From Bacteroidia bacterium (lineage in GTDB: Bacteria > Bacteroidota > Bacteroidia > Flavobacteriales > Flavobacteriaceae), in contig JAUICK010000010.1 in assembly GCA_030427865.1 (NCBI GenBank), forward strand, positions 59,719 to 123,718: DNA of 64,000 nt, written 5' to 3'. Below, piece by piece: positions 54,503-64,000 of this stretch. Each line of letters opens with the position of its first letter. The stretch's first letter is position 1. Under the pieces are notes generated by a model, which ran no database searches, was not told the origin of the DNA, and saw only the letters and a list, made by a program, of their open reading frames with translations. Made by a program: the position numbers and the translations under genes.

Positions 54503-55492
54503 ATGAAAAAATTAATTTTCACTCTATTATTAACAAGTTGTTTAATAGTAACTGGACAAGAAAAAGAAAACAAAGGAACATTTACATTAAGCGGAAGCGT
54601 TGATGTATATTATAGTAGTAACCTTAAAAGTAATTCTTTAGGATCTGTAGGTATCTTATCTGATGTACCTGTTAATGGCTTTGGGTTAGGAATGGTAAAT
54701 ACTATTTTTTCTTATGAAAAAGGAAAAGCTGGTATTGTTGCAGACCTAGCTTACGGTCCAAGAGCAAATGCAGCAAACATGTACCAAGGAGCAATTAACC
54801 AATTATACGCTTACTATAAAGCATCAGAAAGTGTTACCTTAACTTTAGGTCAGTTTAATACTTTCTTAGGATACGAAGTAATTTCTCCAACTGGAAATTT
54901 TAATTATTCAGTATCTTATTTATTTAATGCAGGTCCATTTTCTCACACAGGTTTAAAAGTTGATTACACAGCATCTGAAGATTTATCTTTTATGGTAGCA
55001 ATAACAAATCCTCATGGAGTATCTATTGGAGCAAACCCAACAAATGATTACCAATTAGGTTTCCAAACTGGTTATAAAGGTCAATACTTTAACTTGGCTT
55101 ATGGTTCTGATGGCTTTGGTTTTAAGGATGTATTATATATAGATTATACAGGTGGATTTGATTTATCTGATGCTTTTTTCTTAGGGATTAATGCTGCTTA
55201 CTCTAAATCTAATGATGCAGATACAGGTTACCAAGGTGTAGCTTTATATTTACAAAATAAATTTTCTGATACATTTTCTCTAGGTTTTAGACCAGAATTT
55301 TTCACAACAACTTCAGGAGCAGGAGATGCAAATGTGTCTGCATTTACACTAACAGGTAATTTATCTTTAACAGAAAGTTTAACTGTAATTCCAGAAATTA
55401 GAATCGATTCTTCATCAGATTTAATCATCCCTAATTTCCCAGCAGAAAAAAACATGACTGGCGCAACCTTAGCCGCAGTTTACTCTTTCTAA
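54503..55492 (+). CDS. Outer membrane beta-barrel porin (OmpL/bbp2-like)
   Basis: A 329-residue outer membrane protein. It starts with a signal peptide (LIFTLLLTSCLIVTGQ). The barrel begins with GTFTLSGSVDVYYSSN, followed by repeated amphipathic strands with aromatic ends and the C-terminal TGATLAAVYSF ending in Phe. The putative beta-barrel porin-2 family often has this opening. The P-II gene starts 24 bases after its stop, so it probably admits a nitrogen source (ammonium, amino acids or similar) under the same control. Substrate is unknown. Confidence 0.8.
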   Translation: MKKLIFTLLLTSCLIVTGQEKENKGTFTLSGSVDVYYSSNLKSNSLGSVGILSDVPVNGFGLGMVNTIFSYEKGKAGIVADLAYGPRANAANMYQGAINQLYAYYKASESVTLTLGQFNTFLGYEVISPTGNFNYSVSYLFNAGPFSHTGLKVDYTASEDLSFMVAITNPHGVSIGANPTNDYQLGFQTGYKGQYFNLAYGSDGFGFKDVLYIDYTGGFDLSDAFFLGINAAYSKSNDADTGYQGVALYLQNKFSDTFSLGFRPEFFTTTSGAGDANVSAFTLTGNLSLTESLTVIPEIRIDSSSDLIIPNFPAEKNMTGATLAAVYSF

Positions 55493-55516
55493 AAACAATT
55501 TAAAATCATTTTTATT

Positions 55517-55855
55517 ATGAAAAAAATAGAAGCAATTATTCGAAAATCAAAATTTAGTGCTGTAAAAGAAGCTTTACACAGCGTAGGTGTTAACTTCTTC
55601 TCTTACTGGGATGTAACGGGTTTAGGAAACGAAAAAGAAGGTCATGTTTACAGAGGTGTTAGTTATAGCACAAGCGATATACAAAGAAGACATCTATCTA
55701 TTGTTGTTAATGATAATTTCGAAGAAATAACCATTAAAACAATTATTGAAGCAGCTTCGACTGGAGATGTTGGAGATGGTAAAATTTTTGTGAGCGAAAT
55801 TAAAGAAGCGTACAGAATTAGAACAGGAGAAAAAGGAGGAAAAACTTTAAACTAA
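55517..55855 (+). CDS. P-II family nitrogen regulator
   Basis: A GlnB/GlnK-type signal protein of 112 residues that binds ATP/ADP and 2-oxoglutarate and controls the adjacent ammonium channel. The B-loop reads STGDVGDGKIFV and the C-loop YRIRTGE. The T-loop is one residue shorter than in E. coli GlnB between the conserved His and Tyr; Tyr50 in YRGVSY corresponds to the uridylylated Tyr51. Linkage to amt marks it as GlnK-like. Whether it is uridylylated in this organism is not known. Confidence 0.93.
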   Translation: MKKIEAIIRKSKFSAVKEALHSVGVNFFSYWDVTGLGNEKEGHVYRGVSYSTSDIQRRHLSIVVNDNFEEITIKTIIEAASTGDVGDGKIFVSEIKEAYRIRTGEKGGKTLN

Positions 55856-55874
55856 ACTTTTAGAAAACATTATT

Positions 55875-57116
55875 ATGGAATTATTTACAATAAACAACGT
55901 ATGGATGATGATCTGTACAGCACTAGTTTTCTTTATGCATTTAGGATTTGCATTTTTAGAAATAGGATTAACAAGACAGAAAAATACAATTAACATATTA
56001 TTTAAAAATATTTTTATTATAACAGTAGGTTTATTATTATACTGTTTAGTAGGGTTCAATTTAATGTACCCTGGGTTTTCAGAAGATTCATTTGGCATCT
56101 TAGGTTTTACTAACTTTGGCTTATCTTCTCCACTAACAGCCGAAGGAGTTTTAGACTTAACTTACAATGAAGGTTATACTTATTGGACAGATTTCTTGTT
56201 TCAAGGAATGTTTGCTGCTACTGCTGCTACTATTGTTTCTGGAGCTGTAGCAGAACGAATGAAAATTGTTCCTTTTATGATTTTTACATTAATATACGTA
56301 GGATTTGTTTATCCAATTGCGGGTTCTTGGAAATGGGGAGGAGGATTTTTAGATCAATTATCTACACCTTTTTACGATTTTGCAGGTTCTACTTTAGTAC
56401 ATTCTGTTGGCGGTTGGGCTGCAGTAGTTGCAGTTTGCTTATTAGGATCTAGAATTGGAAAATTCAAGAATGGAAAAATTCAAGCAATACCCGGTCATAA
56501 TATACCATTAGCAACAGCTGGGGTTTTAATCCTTTGGTTAGGTTGGTTTGGTTTTAATGGTGGCTCTGTACTATCTGCAGATCCAACTTTAACTTCTTTA
56601 ACTTTAGTTACAACATGTTTAGCTGCAGCTGCTGGTGGAGTAATAGCTGCGATAGTATCTACAATAATGTTTAAAAACTTAGATTTAACAATGTTTTTAA
56701 ATGGAATTCTTGGAGGGTTAGTAGGTATAACAGCAGGTGCAGATCAGATGTCTCCAACAGACGCTATTTTAATTGGAGGTGTTGCAGGAGCAATTATTGT
56801 ATTTGCAGTAAGCTTAATAGACAAATTAAAATTAGATGATCCTGTAGGAGCCATTGCTGTTCACTTAGTTTGTGGTATTTGGGGAACTTTAGCAGTAGGA
56901 CTTTTTGGAAATCTTGCTGGTGTAGATCAATTTTTAAGTCAATTAATAGGTGTAAGTTCATATGCAATTTTTTGCTTAACAACATCATTTATAATTATAT
57001 ACACATTAAAGAAAACAATGGGAATTAGAGTTAGTGAGAGAGAAGAATTAGAAGGGTTAGATGCTCACGAACATGGTATGGATGCTTATCCAGATTTTCG
57101 TTTAAATGAACATTAA
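55875..57116 (+). CDS. amt: Ammonium transporter
   Basis: An Amt/Mep/Rh channel of 413 residues with eleven expected helices. The paired pore histidines are visible in STLVHSVGGWAA and AVHLVCGIWGTL. FQGMFAATAATIVSGAVAER and LGWFGFNGGS are family signatures. The N-terminus begins directly with the first helix (VWMMICTALVFFMHLGFAFLE). It is co-transcribed with the porin and P-II genes, so P-II probably gates it according to nitrogen status. Confidence 0.96.
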   Translation: MELFTINNVWMMICTALVFFMHLGFAFLEIGLTRQKNTINILFKNIFIITVGLLLYCLVGFNLMYPGFSEDSFGILGFTNFGLSSPLTAEGVLDLTYNEGYTYWTDFLFQGMFAATAATIVSGAVAERMKIVPFMIFTLIYVGFVYPIAGSWKWGGGFLDQLSTPFYDFAGSTLVHSVGGWAAVVAVCLLGSRIGKFKNGKIQAIPGHNIPLATAGVLILWLGWFGFNGGSVLSADPTLTSLTLVTTCLAAAAGGVIAAIVSTIMFKNLDLTMFLNGILGGLVGITAGADQMSPTDAILIGGVAGAIIVFAVSLIDKLKLDDPVGAIAVHLVCGIWGTLAVGLFGNLAGVDQFLSQLIGVSSYAIFCLTTSFIIIYTLKKTMGIRVSEREELEGLDAHEHGMDAYPDFRLNEH

Positions 57117-57135
57117 ATACTTAGAATTACTTTTT

Positions 57136-57176
57136 AAAAGCCTGTAAATTTAAAAAACTTACAGGCTTTTTTATTT
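57136..57176 (+). terminator. Rho-independent terminator after amt
   Basis: Arms AAAAGCCTGTAA and TTACAGGCTTTT with an A-rich loop, then a T run. It ends the porin-P-II-Amt unit. Confidence 0.9.
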
Positions 57177-57183
57177 TTATGAA

Positions 57184-57214
57184 TATGACAATTAAAAAGA
57201 TTTTAATTGTCATA
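57184..57214. repeat. Perfect 14-base inverted repeat upstream of gltB
   Basis: tatgacaattaaaa, spacer aga, ttttaattgtcata. The right arm has no T run behind it, and an efficient terminator already lies just upstream. An operator for a dimeric regulator of gltBD is possible. Confidence 0.6.
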
Positions 57215-57301
57215 AATAAATTTTTATCATCATTTTTTTACTTTCACCATAAAAATCATATTAAAACATCATTATTGTTAATTTTTTTTTAATAAAATAC
57301 A

Positions 57302-57309
57302 TAGATTTG
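57302..57309 (+). promoter_or_regulatory. Candidate -7 box of gltBD
   Basis: TAGATTTG matches TAnnTTTG 20 bases before the ATG. The nearest TTG upstream is 24 bases away, longer than usual. Confidence 0.5.
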
Positions 57310-57329
57310 TAGATATAATTTAACAAAAT

Positions 57330-60300
57330 ATGAAGAAACAAGGCTTATATCTACCAGAATTTGAACACGAAAATTGTGGGGCTGGTTTTATCTGTAATTT
57401 AAAAGGAGAAAAGACAAATCAAATTATACACGATGCCTTAGAAATCTTAGTAAAATTAGAGCATAGAGGTGGTGTAAGTGCAGACGGTAAAACAGGTGAT
57501 GGAGCAGGTTTGTTAATAGATATTCCTCATGAATATTTTACAAGAGTTTGCGATTTTCCGCTACCAAAACAAAGAGAATATGCAGTTGGAATGGTTTTTC
57601 TACCAAAAGTTTCCAATCAGTATGATTATTGTAAAAAAACTTTCGAAAGAGAAATTGAAAATCAAAACCTAAAAGTTTTGGGGTGGAGAAAAGTTCCAGT
57701 AGATTCTTCACAATTAGGCGAAATAGCTTTAGCATCAGAACCAAACATCGAACAACTTTTTATCAGTAAAACCCAAGATATAGACGAAGCTAGTTTTAAA
57801 GCAAAATTATATGCTGCTCGTAAAATAACTGAGCACGTAATAAGCAATTCTAAAATTTCTGAGGCTCATTATTTTTATGTTCCAAGTTTATCAATAACAA
57901 CTATTATATACAAAGGTATTATAATGCCCGAAGATATAGGCCCATATTATTTAGATCTTCAAGAAATAGATTTGGTAACTCGTTTAGCCCTTGTACATCA
58001 ACGTTTTTCTACAAACACGATGCCAACTTGGGAGCTTGCTCAACCATTTAGATACATGTGTCAAAATGGAGAAATTAACACATTACGTGGTAATGTAAGT
58101 AGAATGCGTGTGCGTGAGGAAATCATGAAAAGTGATGTTTTTGGACCACAAATCGATAAATTATTCCCAATAATTTTACCAGGGAAATCCGATTCTGCAT
58201 CTATGGATATGGTTGTAGAATTGTTAACTCATACAAATAGATCTCTCCCAGAAATTATGATGATGATGATACCTGAAGCTTGGGAAAAACATAAAACCAT
58301 GTCTCCAGAAAAAAAAGCATTTTATGAGTACAATGCTTGTATTATGGAACCTTGGGATGGGCCAGCTTCTGTACCTTTTACAGACGGTGATTATATAGGT
58401 GCTTTATTAGACAGAAATGGTTTAAGACCATCAAGATATACACTTACCAAAAGCGGTAAACTAATTATGTCTTCTGAAGTAGGTGTGGTAGACATAGATC
58501 CTTCTGACGTTAAAAAACACGGTAGATTAGAACCAGGAAGAATGTTTTTAGTTGATATGAATGAAGGTAGAATTATTGATGATGAAGAAATCAAAAATAA
58601 AATTGTTTCAGAAAGACCTTACCAAAAATGGTTAAATAAAACTCGTTTACATTTAAAAGATGTGCCATATACAAGCGAAACTTGCCCTATTGAAACCATT
58701 GATATTAAAACACGTCAGCGTTTGTTTAATTATACTTTCGAAGATATTCAAGAAGTAATTACACCAATGGCTCAAAATGGTAAAGAAGCACTTGGTTCTA
58801 TGGGTATTGACACTCCTTTAGCGGTTTTATCAGACAGACCTCAATTAATATCTAACTATTTTAAGCAATTATTTGCGCAAGTTACAAATCCGCCTTTAGA
58901 TGGTATTCGTGAAAACATTGTAACCGATATTAGCCTAAACTTAGGAAAAGACAGAAATATTTTTAGCATTACAGAACGTCAATGTAGAAAATTACGAATT
59001 AAAAACCCAGTAATTTCTAATGCAGACTTAGAGAAAATAAGGACCATTGATGTTGAAAATTTTAAAGCAGAAACCATAGAAATTTTATACCCAAAAGCAC
59101 AAGGTATGAATGGCTTAGAAGATGCTTTAGACAACATTATTTTACAAGTAGAAAAAGCGTTAGAAAGAAAAACGAACATCATTATTCTTTCAGATAGAGG
59201 TGTAAATCAAGAATTTGCTCCTATTCCGGCTTTGTTAGCATGTTCGTATGTAAATCATCAATTAAACAGATTGCGCAAACGTTCTTATTTCGATATTATT
59301 ATCGAATCTGCAGAACCACGTGAACCACATCATTTTGCTACTTTATTTGGGTATGGAGCAAGTGCCATCAATCCATATATGGTAAACGAAATTATTAGAA
59401 TGCAAGTTAAAGAAGGCTTTATTACTAATATGGATGAGCAACAAGCTGTAGATAATTTTAACTATGCTATTGGAAAAGGGATTTTGAAAATTATGAACAA
59501 AATTGGAATCTCAACTTTGCATTCGTATAGAGGTTCTCAAATTTTTGAAATTGTTGGATTCAACTCTCAATTTGTAGAAAAATACTTTCCTTATACAGCA
59601 TCAAGAATTGAAGGTATAGGTTTGTATGAGATTGAAAAAGAAATTAGTAGACGTTATGAACAAGCGTATCCAAACAATCAAATAGATAAAAAATTAGGAT
59701 TAAACATTGGTGGTGATTATAGATGGAGGCGTAATGGAGAACGCCACTTATTTAACCCAACTACAGTTGCAAAATTACAACAAGCTGTTCGTTTAAGTGA
59801 TCAAGCGAGTTATGATGTGTATTCTAAAGCAATTAACGAACAATCAGAAAACTTAATGACCATCCGTGGTTTGTTTGAGTTTGATAACTTAGACCCCATT
59901 CCTTTAGAAGAAGTAGAACCTTGGACAGAAATCGTAAAACGTTTTAAAACTGGTGCAATGTCTTACGGATCAATTTCTCGTGAAGCACACGAAAATTTAG
60001 CAATTGCAATGAATAGAATTGGTGGTAAATCCAACTCTGGTGAAGGTGGTGAAGACAGAAAACGTTTCCAAAAAGATATAAATGGAGATAGTAGAAACTC
60101 TGCGATTAAACAAGTAGCTTCTGGTAGATTTGGTGTAACATCACACTACTTAACAAATGCAAGAGAGATTCAAATAAAAATGGCGCAAGGTGCTAAACCT
60201 GGTGAAGGAGGTCAATTACCAGCTCATAAAGTTTTACCTTGGATTGCAGATGCAAGAAATTCCACTCCTTTTGTAGGATTAATTTCTCCTCCTCCACATC

Positions 60301-61841
60301 ACGATATTTATTCAATTGAAGATTTAGCACAATTAATTTTCGATTTAAAAAATGCAAATCGTGAAGCAAGAATAAACGTAAAATTAGTTTCAGAAGTTGG
60401 TGTAGGTACCATTGCTGCTGGTGTTGCCAAAGCAAAAGCAGATGTAGTATTAATTTCTGGTTACGATGGTGGTACAGGAGCCTCTCCTCTAACTTCTTTA
60501 AAACATGCAGGCTTACCTTGGGAATTGGGTTTATCTGAAGCACAACAAACTTTAGTTTTAAACAACTTAAGAAGTAGAATTGTAGTAGAATGCGATGGGC
60601 AATTAAAAACAGGAAGAGATGTTGCTATTGCTGCATTATTAGGTGCTGAAGAATTTGGTTTTGCAACTGCTCCTTTAGTAGCTTCAGGTTGTATTATGAT
60701 GCGTAAGTGTCACCTAAATACATGTCCAGTTGGTATTGCTACTCAAGATAAAGAGTTACGTAAAAACTTTAAAGGTACTCCAGAACATGTTATCAATTTC
60801 TTCTATTATGTTGCAGAAGAATTAAGAAAAATTATGGCACAGTTAGGTTTTAAAACTTTAGCTGAAATGGTTGGGCAAACACATAAAATTAACGCAAACA
60901 AAGCAATTAAACATTACAAAGCCAAAGGTTTAGATTTATCAAGTATTTTACATAGACCATCATCTTATAGGGAAATGGTGGTAAGAAATACAGAAAAACA
61001 AGATCATAATTTAGATGATGTTTTAGACTTTACAATTTTAAAAGATTCTCACAGAGCATTGTATCGTAAGGAAAAAATGAATCTTGTGTATCCAATTAAG
61101 AATACAAATAGAACAGTTGGAGCAATAGTAAGTAATGAAATTTCTAAAATTTACGGCCATTTAGGTTTACCTGAAGACACCTTAAACATTAATTTTACAG
61201 GTTCTGCTGGACAAAGTTTTGGTGCATTTGGTGCATTTGGATTAACATTTACTTTAAATGGTAATACAAACGATTATTTAGGTAAAGGTTTATCTGGAGC
61301 AAAATTAATTGTAAAGAAACCATCTGAAGCAGATTTTGTTGCTGATGAAAATATTATTGTTGGTAATGTATGTTTATTCGGAGCTGTAAATGGTCAGGCA
61401 TACATCAACGGAATTGCAGGAGAACGTTTTGCTGTTCGTAATTCTGGTGCAACTGCAGTAGTGGAAGGTGTTGGAGATCACTGTTGTGAGTACATGACTG
61501 GTGGTAAAGTAATTGTTTTAGGAAAAACTGGTAGAAATTTTGCTGCGGGTATGAGTGGTGGTATTGCTTATGTATACGACCCAGAAAACAAATTCGTTAA
61601 CGGATTGTGTAATACAGAAACAATTGAATTTGAAAAACCATCAGAAGAAGATGCAGCCGATTTAAAAGCTATAATAGAAAAACACGTATTATATACAAAT
61701 AGTAAAAAAGGAACTTCATTATTAGCAGATTGGAACACAAGCTTAAACAACTTTGTTAAAGTAATGCCAACTGAATACAAACGTGCTTTAAAGCGTTTAG
61801 AAACTGAAGAACCAATGGTAGAAGAATTAACAACAGCATAA
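57330..61841 (+). CDS. gltB: Glutamate synthase large subunit
   Basis: Makes glutamate from glutamine and 2-oxoglutarate together with GltD. The 1503-residue protein has the class II glutaminase with the catalytic Cys at residue 16 (HENCGAGF), probably exposed by removal of a short propeptide. The central domain follows, then the FMN-binding synthase domain ([22 protein letters not shown]) with the 3Fe-4S cysteines in [16 protein letters not shown]. The C-terminal GXGXG beta-helix has [10 protein letters not shown]. It is followed after 4 bases by gltD. Confidence 0.97.
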   Translation: MKKQGLYLPEFEHENCGAGFICNLKGEKTNQIIHDALEILVKLEHRGGVSADGKTGDGAGLLIDIPHEYFTRVCDFPLPKQREYAVGMVFLPKVSNQYDYCKKTFEREIENQNLKVLGWRKVPVDSSQLGEIALASEPNIEQLFISKTQDIDEASFKAKLYAARKITEHVISNSKISEAHYFYVPSLSITTIIYKGIIMPEDIGPYYLDLQEIDLVTRLALVHQRFSTNTMPTWELAQPFRYMCQNGEINTLRGNVSRMRVREEIMKSDVFGPQIDKLFPIILPGKSDSASMDMVVELLTHTNRSLPEIMMMMIPEAWEKHKTMSPEKKAFYEYNACIMEPWDGPASVPFTDGDYIGALLDRNGLRPSRYTLTKSGKLIMSSEVGVVDIDPSDVKKHGRLEPGRMFLVDMNEGRIIDDEEIKNKIVSERPYQKWLNKTRLHLKDVPYTSETCPIETIDIKTRQRLFNYTFEDIQEVITPMAQNGKEALGSMGIDTPLAVLSDRPQLISNYFKQLFAQVTNPPLDGIRENIVTDISLNLGKDRNIFSITERQCRKLRIKNPVISNADLEKIRTIDVENFKAETIEILYPKAQGMNGLEDALDNIILQVEKALERKTNIIILSDRGVNQEFAPIPALLACSYVNHQLNRLRKRSYFDIIIESAEPREPHHFATLFGYGASAINPYMVNEIIRMQVKEGFITNMDEQQAVDNFNYAIGKGILKIMNKIGISTLHSYRGSQIFEIVGFNSQFVEKYFPYTASRIEGIGLYEIEKEISRRYEQAYPNNQIDKKLGLNIGGDYRWRRNGERHLFNPTTVAKLQQAVRLSDQASYDVYSKAINEQSENLMTIRGLFEFDNLDPIPLEEVEPWTEIVKRFKTGAMSYGSISREAHENLAIAMNRIGGKSNSGEGGEDRKRFQKDINGDSRNSAIKQVASGRFGVTSHYLTNAREIQIKMAQGAKPGEGGQLPAHKVLPWIADARNSTPFVGLISPPPHHDIYSIEDLAQLIFDLKNANREARINVKLVSEVGVGTIAAGVAKAKADVVLISGYDGGTGASPLTSLKHAGLPWELGLSEAQQTLVLNNLRSRIVVECDGQLKTGRDVAIAALLGAEEFGFATAPLVASGCIMMRKCHLNTCPVGIATQDKELRKNFKGTPEHVINFFYYVAEELRKIMAQLGFKTLAEMVGQTHKINANKAIKHYKAKGLDLSSILHRPSSYREMVVRNTEKQDHNLDDVLDFTILKDSHRALYRKEKMNLVYPIKNTNRTVGAIVSNEISKIYGHLGLPEDTLNINFTGSAGQSFGAFGAFGLTFTLNGNTNDYLGKGLSGAKLIVKKPSEADFVADENIIVGNVCLFGAVNGQAYINGIAGERFAVRNSGATAVVEGVGDHCCEYMTGGKVIVLGKTGRNFAAGMSGGIAYVYDPENKFVNGLCNTETIEFEKPSEEDAADLKAIIEKHVLYTNSKKGTSLLADWNTSLNNFVKVMPTEYKRALKRLETEEPMVEELTTA

Positions 61842-61845
61842 TGTC

Positions 61846-63309
61846 ATGGGAAAAGTAACAGGATTTAAAGAATTTGAAAGGCAAGATGAAAAATACGTAT
61901 CTGTTAAAGATCGTGTAAAACATTATAAAGAATTTACAATACCGCTTTCTGAAGAAGCAATTACCAAGCAAGGGTCACGTTGTATGGATTGTGGTATTCC
62001 TTTTTGTCACAGTGGATGCCCATTAGGAAATCTAATTCCAGATTTCAACCACATGGTACATCAAAGAGAATGGAAAAAGGCTTCTTGGATATTGCATTCA
62101 ACCAACAACTTCCCAGAATTTACAGGAAGATTGTGCCCTGCTCCATGTGAAAAATCATGTGTATTGGGTATTATAGAAGATCCTGTATCAATAGAAAATA
62201 TTGAAAAAAATATTGTAGAGCGTGCTTTTAAAGAAGGATGGATTAAGCCACAACCTCCAAAAACAAGAACTGGTAAAACAGTTGCTGTTGTTGGTTCTGG
62301 TCCAGCTGGTTTAGCGGTCGCTCAACAATTAAACAGAGCAGGTCATACTGTTACCGTTTTTGAAAGAGATGATGAAGTAGGCGGATTGCTACGCTATGGA
62401 ATCCCGAATTTTAAAATGGAAAAAGGAATTATTGATAGACGTGTAGCTATTTTAGAAGCAGAAGGCATCACTTTTAAAACCAATGTAAATGTGGGTGTAA
62501 ATTATAATGTTAGAGAATTAAAAGCTTTTGATGCAGTAGTACTTTGTGGTGGAGCTACAGAAAGACGAAGTTTACCAACTCCTGGTATTGATGCTGATGG
62601 TGTAGTGCAAGCTATGGACTTCTTAACTCAACAAACAAAAGTATTATTTGGTAAAGAAGTTAAAGACCAAGTATTAGCTACTAATAAAAATGTAATTGTA
62701 ATTGGTGGTGGAGATACAGGTTCAGATTGTATAGGTACATCAAACAGACATGGAGCTAAATCTGTTGTTAACTTTGAAATTATGCCTAAACCTCCTGGTC
62801 ATCGTTCACCAACTACTCCTTGGCCTTTTTGGCCATTACAATTAAAAACGTCTTCTTCACATCAAGAAGGTGTTGAGCGTAATTGGTTAATCAACACAAA
62901 AGAATTTGTTACTGATGAAAATAACAAATTAATTGCCCTAAAAACTGTGAATGTAGAGTGGAAAATGATTTCTGGTCAAAGACCTCAATTGATTGAAATC
63001 CCAGATACAGAAAAAACGTGGCCTTGTGATTTAGCTTTATTAGCCTTAGGTTTTACTGGCCCAGAAAGTACTTTAGCAGATAAATTAGGTATCGAAAAAG
63101 ATTTCCGCACTAACTACAAAGCTGAATACGGAAAATACCAAACAAACATTCCAAATATTTTTACAGCTGGAGATATGCGTAGAGGACAATCTTTAATTGT
63201 TTGGGCAATTTCTGAGGGACGTGAAGCTGCAAGACAAGTAGATATATACTTAATGGGGAAATCAGAATTACCATCAAAAGATATTTCTGGAGATTTAGTG
63301 AAAATGTAA
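61846..63309 (+). CDS. gltD: Glutamate synthase small subunit
   Basis: Passes electrons from NAD(P)H to GltB through FAD and two 4Fe-4S clusters. The N-terminal Cys motifs are CMDCGIPFCHSGCPLG and CPAPCEKSC. The FAD motif is VVGSGPAGLAVA with GGLLRYGIP, the NAD(P) motif is VIGGGDTGSDC, and the C-terminal FTAGDMRRGQSLIVWAI closes the FAD site. At 487 residues it is of normal length. It forms an operon with gltB. Confidence 0.96.
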   Translation: MGKVTGFKEFERQDEKYVSVKDRVKHYKEFTIPLSEEAITKQGSRCMDCGIPFCHSGCPLGNLIPDFNHMVHQREWKKASWILHSTNNFPEFTGRLCPAPCEKSCVLGIIEDPVSIENIEKNIVERAFKEGWIKPQPPKTRTGKTVAVVGSGPAGLAVAQQLNRAGHTVTVFERDDEVGGLLRYGIPNFKMEKGIIDRRVAILEAEGITFKTNVNVGVNYNVRELKAFDAVVLCGGATERRSLPTPGIDADGVVQAMDFLTQQTKVLFGKEVKDQVLATNKNVIVIGGGDTGSDCIGTSNRHGAKSVVNFEIMPKPPGHRSPTTPWPFWPLQLKTSSSHQEGVERNWLINTKEFVTDENNKLIALKTVNVEWKMISGQRPQLIEIPDTEKTWPCDLALLALGFTGPESTLADKLGIEKDFRTNYKAEYGKYQTNIPNIFTAGDMRRGQSLIVWAISEGREAARQVDIYLMGKSELPSKDISGDLVKM

Positions 63310-63355
63310 TATCATAAACCTCATTTATGCAACATAATAATAAAGATATATCTTC

Positions 63356-63393
63356 AAAAACTCATTAATATTAAGTTGATGAGTTTTATTTAT
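63356..63393 (+). terminator. Rho-independent terminator after gltD
   Basis: Arms AAAACTCAT and ATGAGTTTT with an AT loop, followed by tattta. The stretch 63394-63533 between it and the rRNA terminator shows no gene. Confidence 0.65.
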
Positions 63394-63533
63394 ATCATAA
63401 TCCTCTTGTAGTACTCTTTCAAAATTATTCTAATTTATCAAGCATTCTATTATCTCAGGCAGTACAATAAAATCTTAGTAAAAATAAAATTTCATCGTTA
63501 AAGCAATAATCCTCTTATCATACTACTATATTC

Positions 63534-63570
63534 ATATAAAAAAACCTCATATCATAAGACATGAGGTTTA
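63534..63570 (-). terminator. Terminator of the rRNA operon
   Basis: On the minus strand AAACCTCAT, a 10-base loop, ATGAGGTTT and a 7-base T run, about 30 bases after the 5S gene. Confidence 0.85.
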
Positions 63571-63598
63571 ATATGTTCCTAATACAAGGATTTCAAGA

Positions 63599-63707
63599 AA
63601 GGCAGCGACCTACTCTCCCACATAAATGCAGTACCATCGGCGCTATTGGGCTTAACTTCTCTGTTCGGTATGGGAAGAGGTGAGCCCCAATGCTATAACC
63701 ACCCTAA
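63599..63707 (-). rRNA. rrf: 5S ribosomal RNA
   Basis: The minus strand holds the 5S core: GGTGGTTATAGC at the start, CCCATACCGAACAGAGAAG in the central loop, and GGGAGAGTAGGTCGCTGCC at the end. The ends are estimated to within a few bases. Confidence 0.93.
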
Positions 63708-63711
63708 GAAT

Positions 63712-63748
63712 TTAGTGGTTAGTAGTTAGGGATTAGTGGTTAGTAGTT
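63712..63748. repeat. Direct repeat in the 23S-5S spacer
   Basis: ttagtggttagtagtt occurs twice, 5 bases apart; partial inverted copies (aactaacaacc, aactaacaac) follow. The repeats can fold back on each other in the spacer transcript. Confidence 0.7.
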
Positions 63749-63852
63749 TAACTAACAACCAAAAACTATCAACTAACAACTGCAGCATAGCTGCAATAAG
63801 TTAACATATGGTAAAATAATATTATAAGTTTCAAAAACAAAAAAAGAGTGTC

Positions 63853-63876
63853 TCTCCCGTTATTGCTAACGGGAGA
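63853..63876 (-). other. Strong hairpin behind the 23S rRNA
   Basis: On the minus strand a perfect 10-base stem TCTCCCGTTA/TAACGGGAGA closes a GCAA tetraloop; GACACTC and a 7-base T run follow. It may be a processing site or a partial terminator before the 5S gene. Confidence 0.6.
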
Positions 63877-63879
63877 AGC

Positions 63880-64000
63880 GTACATAAGTCTATGGGTTAT
63901 TAGTACTACTCGGCTATGACATTACTGCCTTTACACCTATAGCCTATCAACGTTGTCATCTCCAACGACCCTTTAAAGAAATCTCATCTTGTGGTGGGTT
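63880..64000 (-). rRNA. rrl: 23S ribosomal RNA, 3' end
   Basis: The minus strand carries the conserved 3' end of 23S rRNA (GGTCGTTGGAGATGACAACG, GTACTAATAACCCATAGAC). The gene continues beyond the window. The 3' boundary is an estimate. Confidence 0.9.

Noticed and set aside
56183..56452. Open frame in another frame of amt
   Set aside because: The amt frame carries the conserved transporter motifs; this frame is a Cys/Arg-rich shadow.
60193..60543. Leu/His-rich open frame antisense to gltB
   Set aside because: It covers the conserved FMN domain of gltB; its composition is typical of antisense shadows.

Overview
This window comes from a marine-type Bacteroidota chromosome, most likely Flavobacteriaceae of the Polaribacter/Tenacibaculum kind. 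The DNA is very AT-rich. Promoters fit the Bacteroidota pattern (TTG, about 20 bases, TAnnTTTG). The window encodes type IX secretion and gliding proteins (PorU, PorV, GldJ), a TonB/ExbB/ExbD set and a flavobacterial glutamate dehydrogenase. No transposase, prophage or CRISPR array is visible.

Left part (1-12.8 kb): a partial LysM lipoprotein, guaA, a KAS III-like thiolase-fold enzyme, a truncated globin, cdd, the type IX secretion pair porU-porV, then divergently gldJ and murF. murF converges on a BadF-type sugar kinase with an 8-base overlap.

Middle part (12.9-44.5 kb): a surface polysaccharide (capsule/O-antigen) locus. A CpsB/YwqE-type phosphatase and a nucleotidyltransferase-like protein lie on the plus strand. 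All other genes lie on the minus strand, probably transcribed from a promoter near 44.5 kb down to wzc. In transcription order they are: (a) UDP-HexNAc epimerase and uronic-acid genes (WbpP/WbpA/Ugd/WbpD/WbpB-like), interrupted by a 740-base scar of pseudogene fragments; (b) a PseB-led nonulosonic-acid-like set (dehydratase, aldo/keto reductase, CMP transferase, aminotransferase, reductase, GNAT, NeuB-family synthase); (c) Wzx flippase, Wzy polymerase and glycosyltransferases; (d) a translationally coupled tailoring block (acyltransferase, DUF354, ATP-grasp, PIG-L deacetylase, HAD, and a glutaminase fused to a WbpG-like amidotransferase); (e) two phosphoglycosyl transferases, one frameshifted at an 11-T run, an aminotransferase, Wza and Wzc.

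Right part (44.6-64 kb): tRNA-Val, folC, tonB-exbD-exbB, nhaD with a glutamate dehydrogenase, anmK, an acyl-CoA dehydrogenase and a divergent TruA-family protein. A nitrogen block follows (porin, P-II, Amt, then gltBD). The window ends in a convergent rRNA operon (5S and the 3' end of 23S).

The most unusual material is in the polysaccharide locus: the glutaminase-amidotransferase fusion and its coupled deacetylase/ATP-grasp/HAD neighbours, the homopolymer frameshift in an initiating transferase (a possible phase switch), and the wbpB'-ugd' recombination scar.
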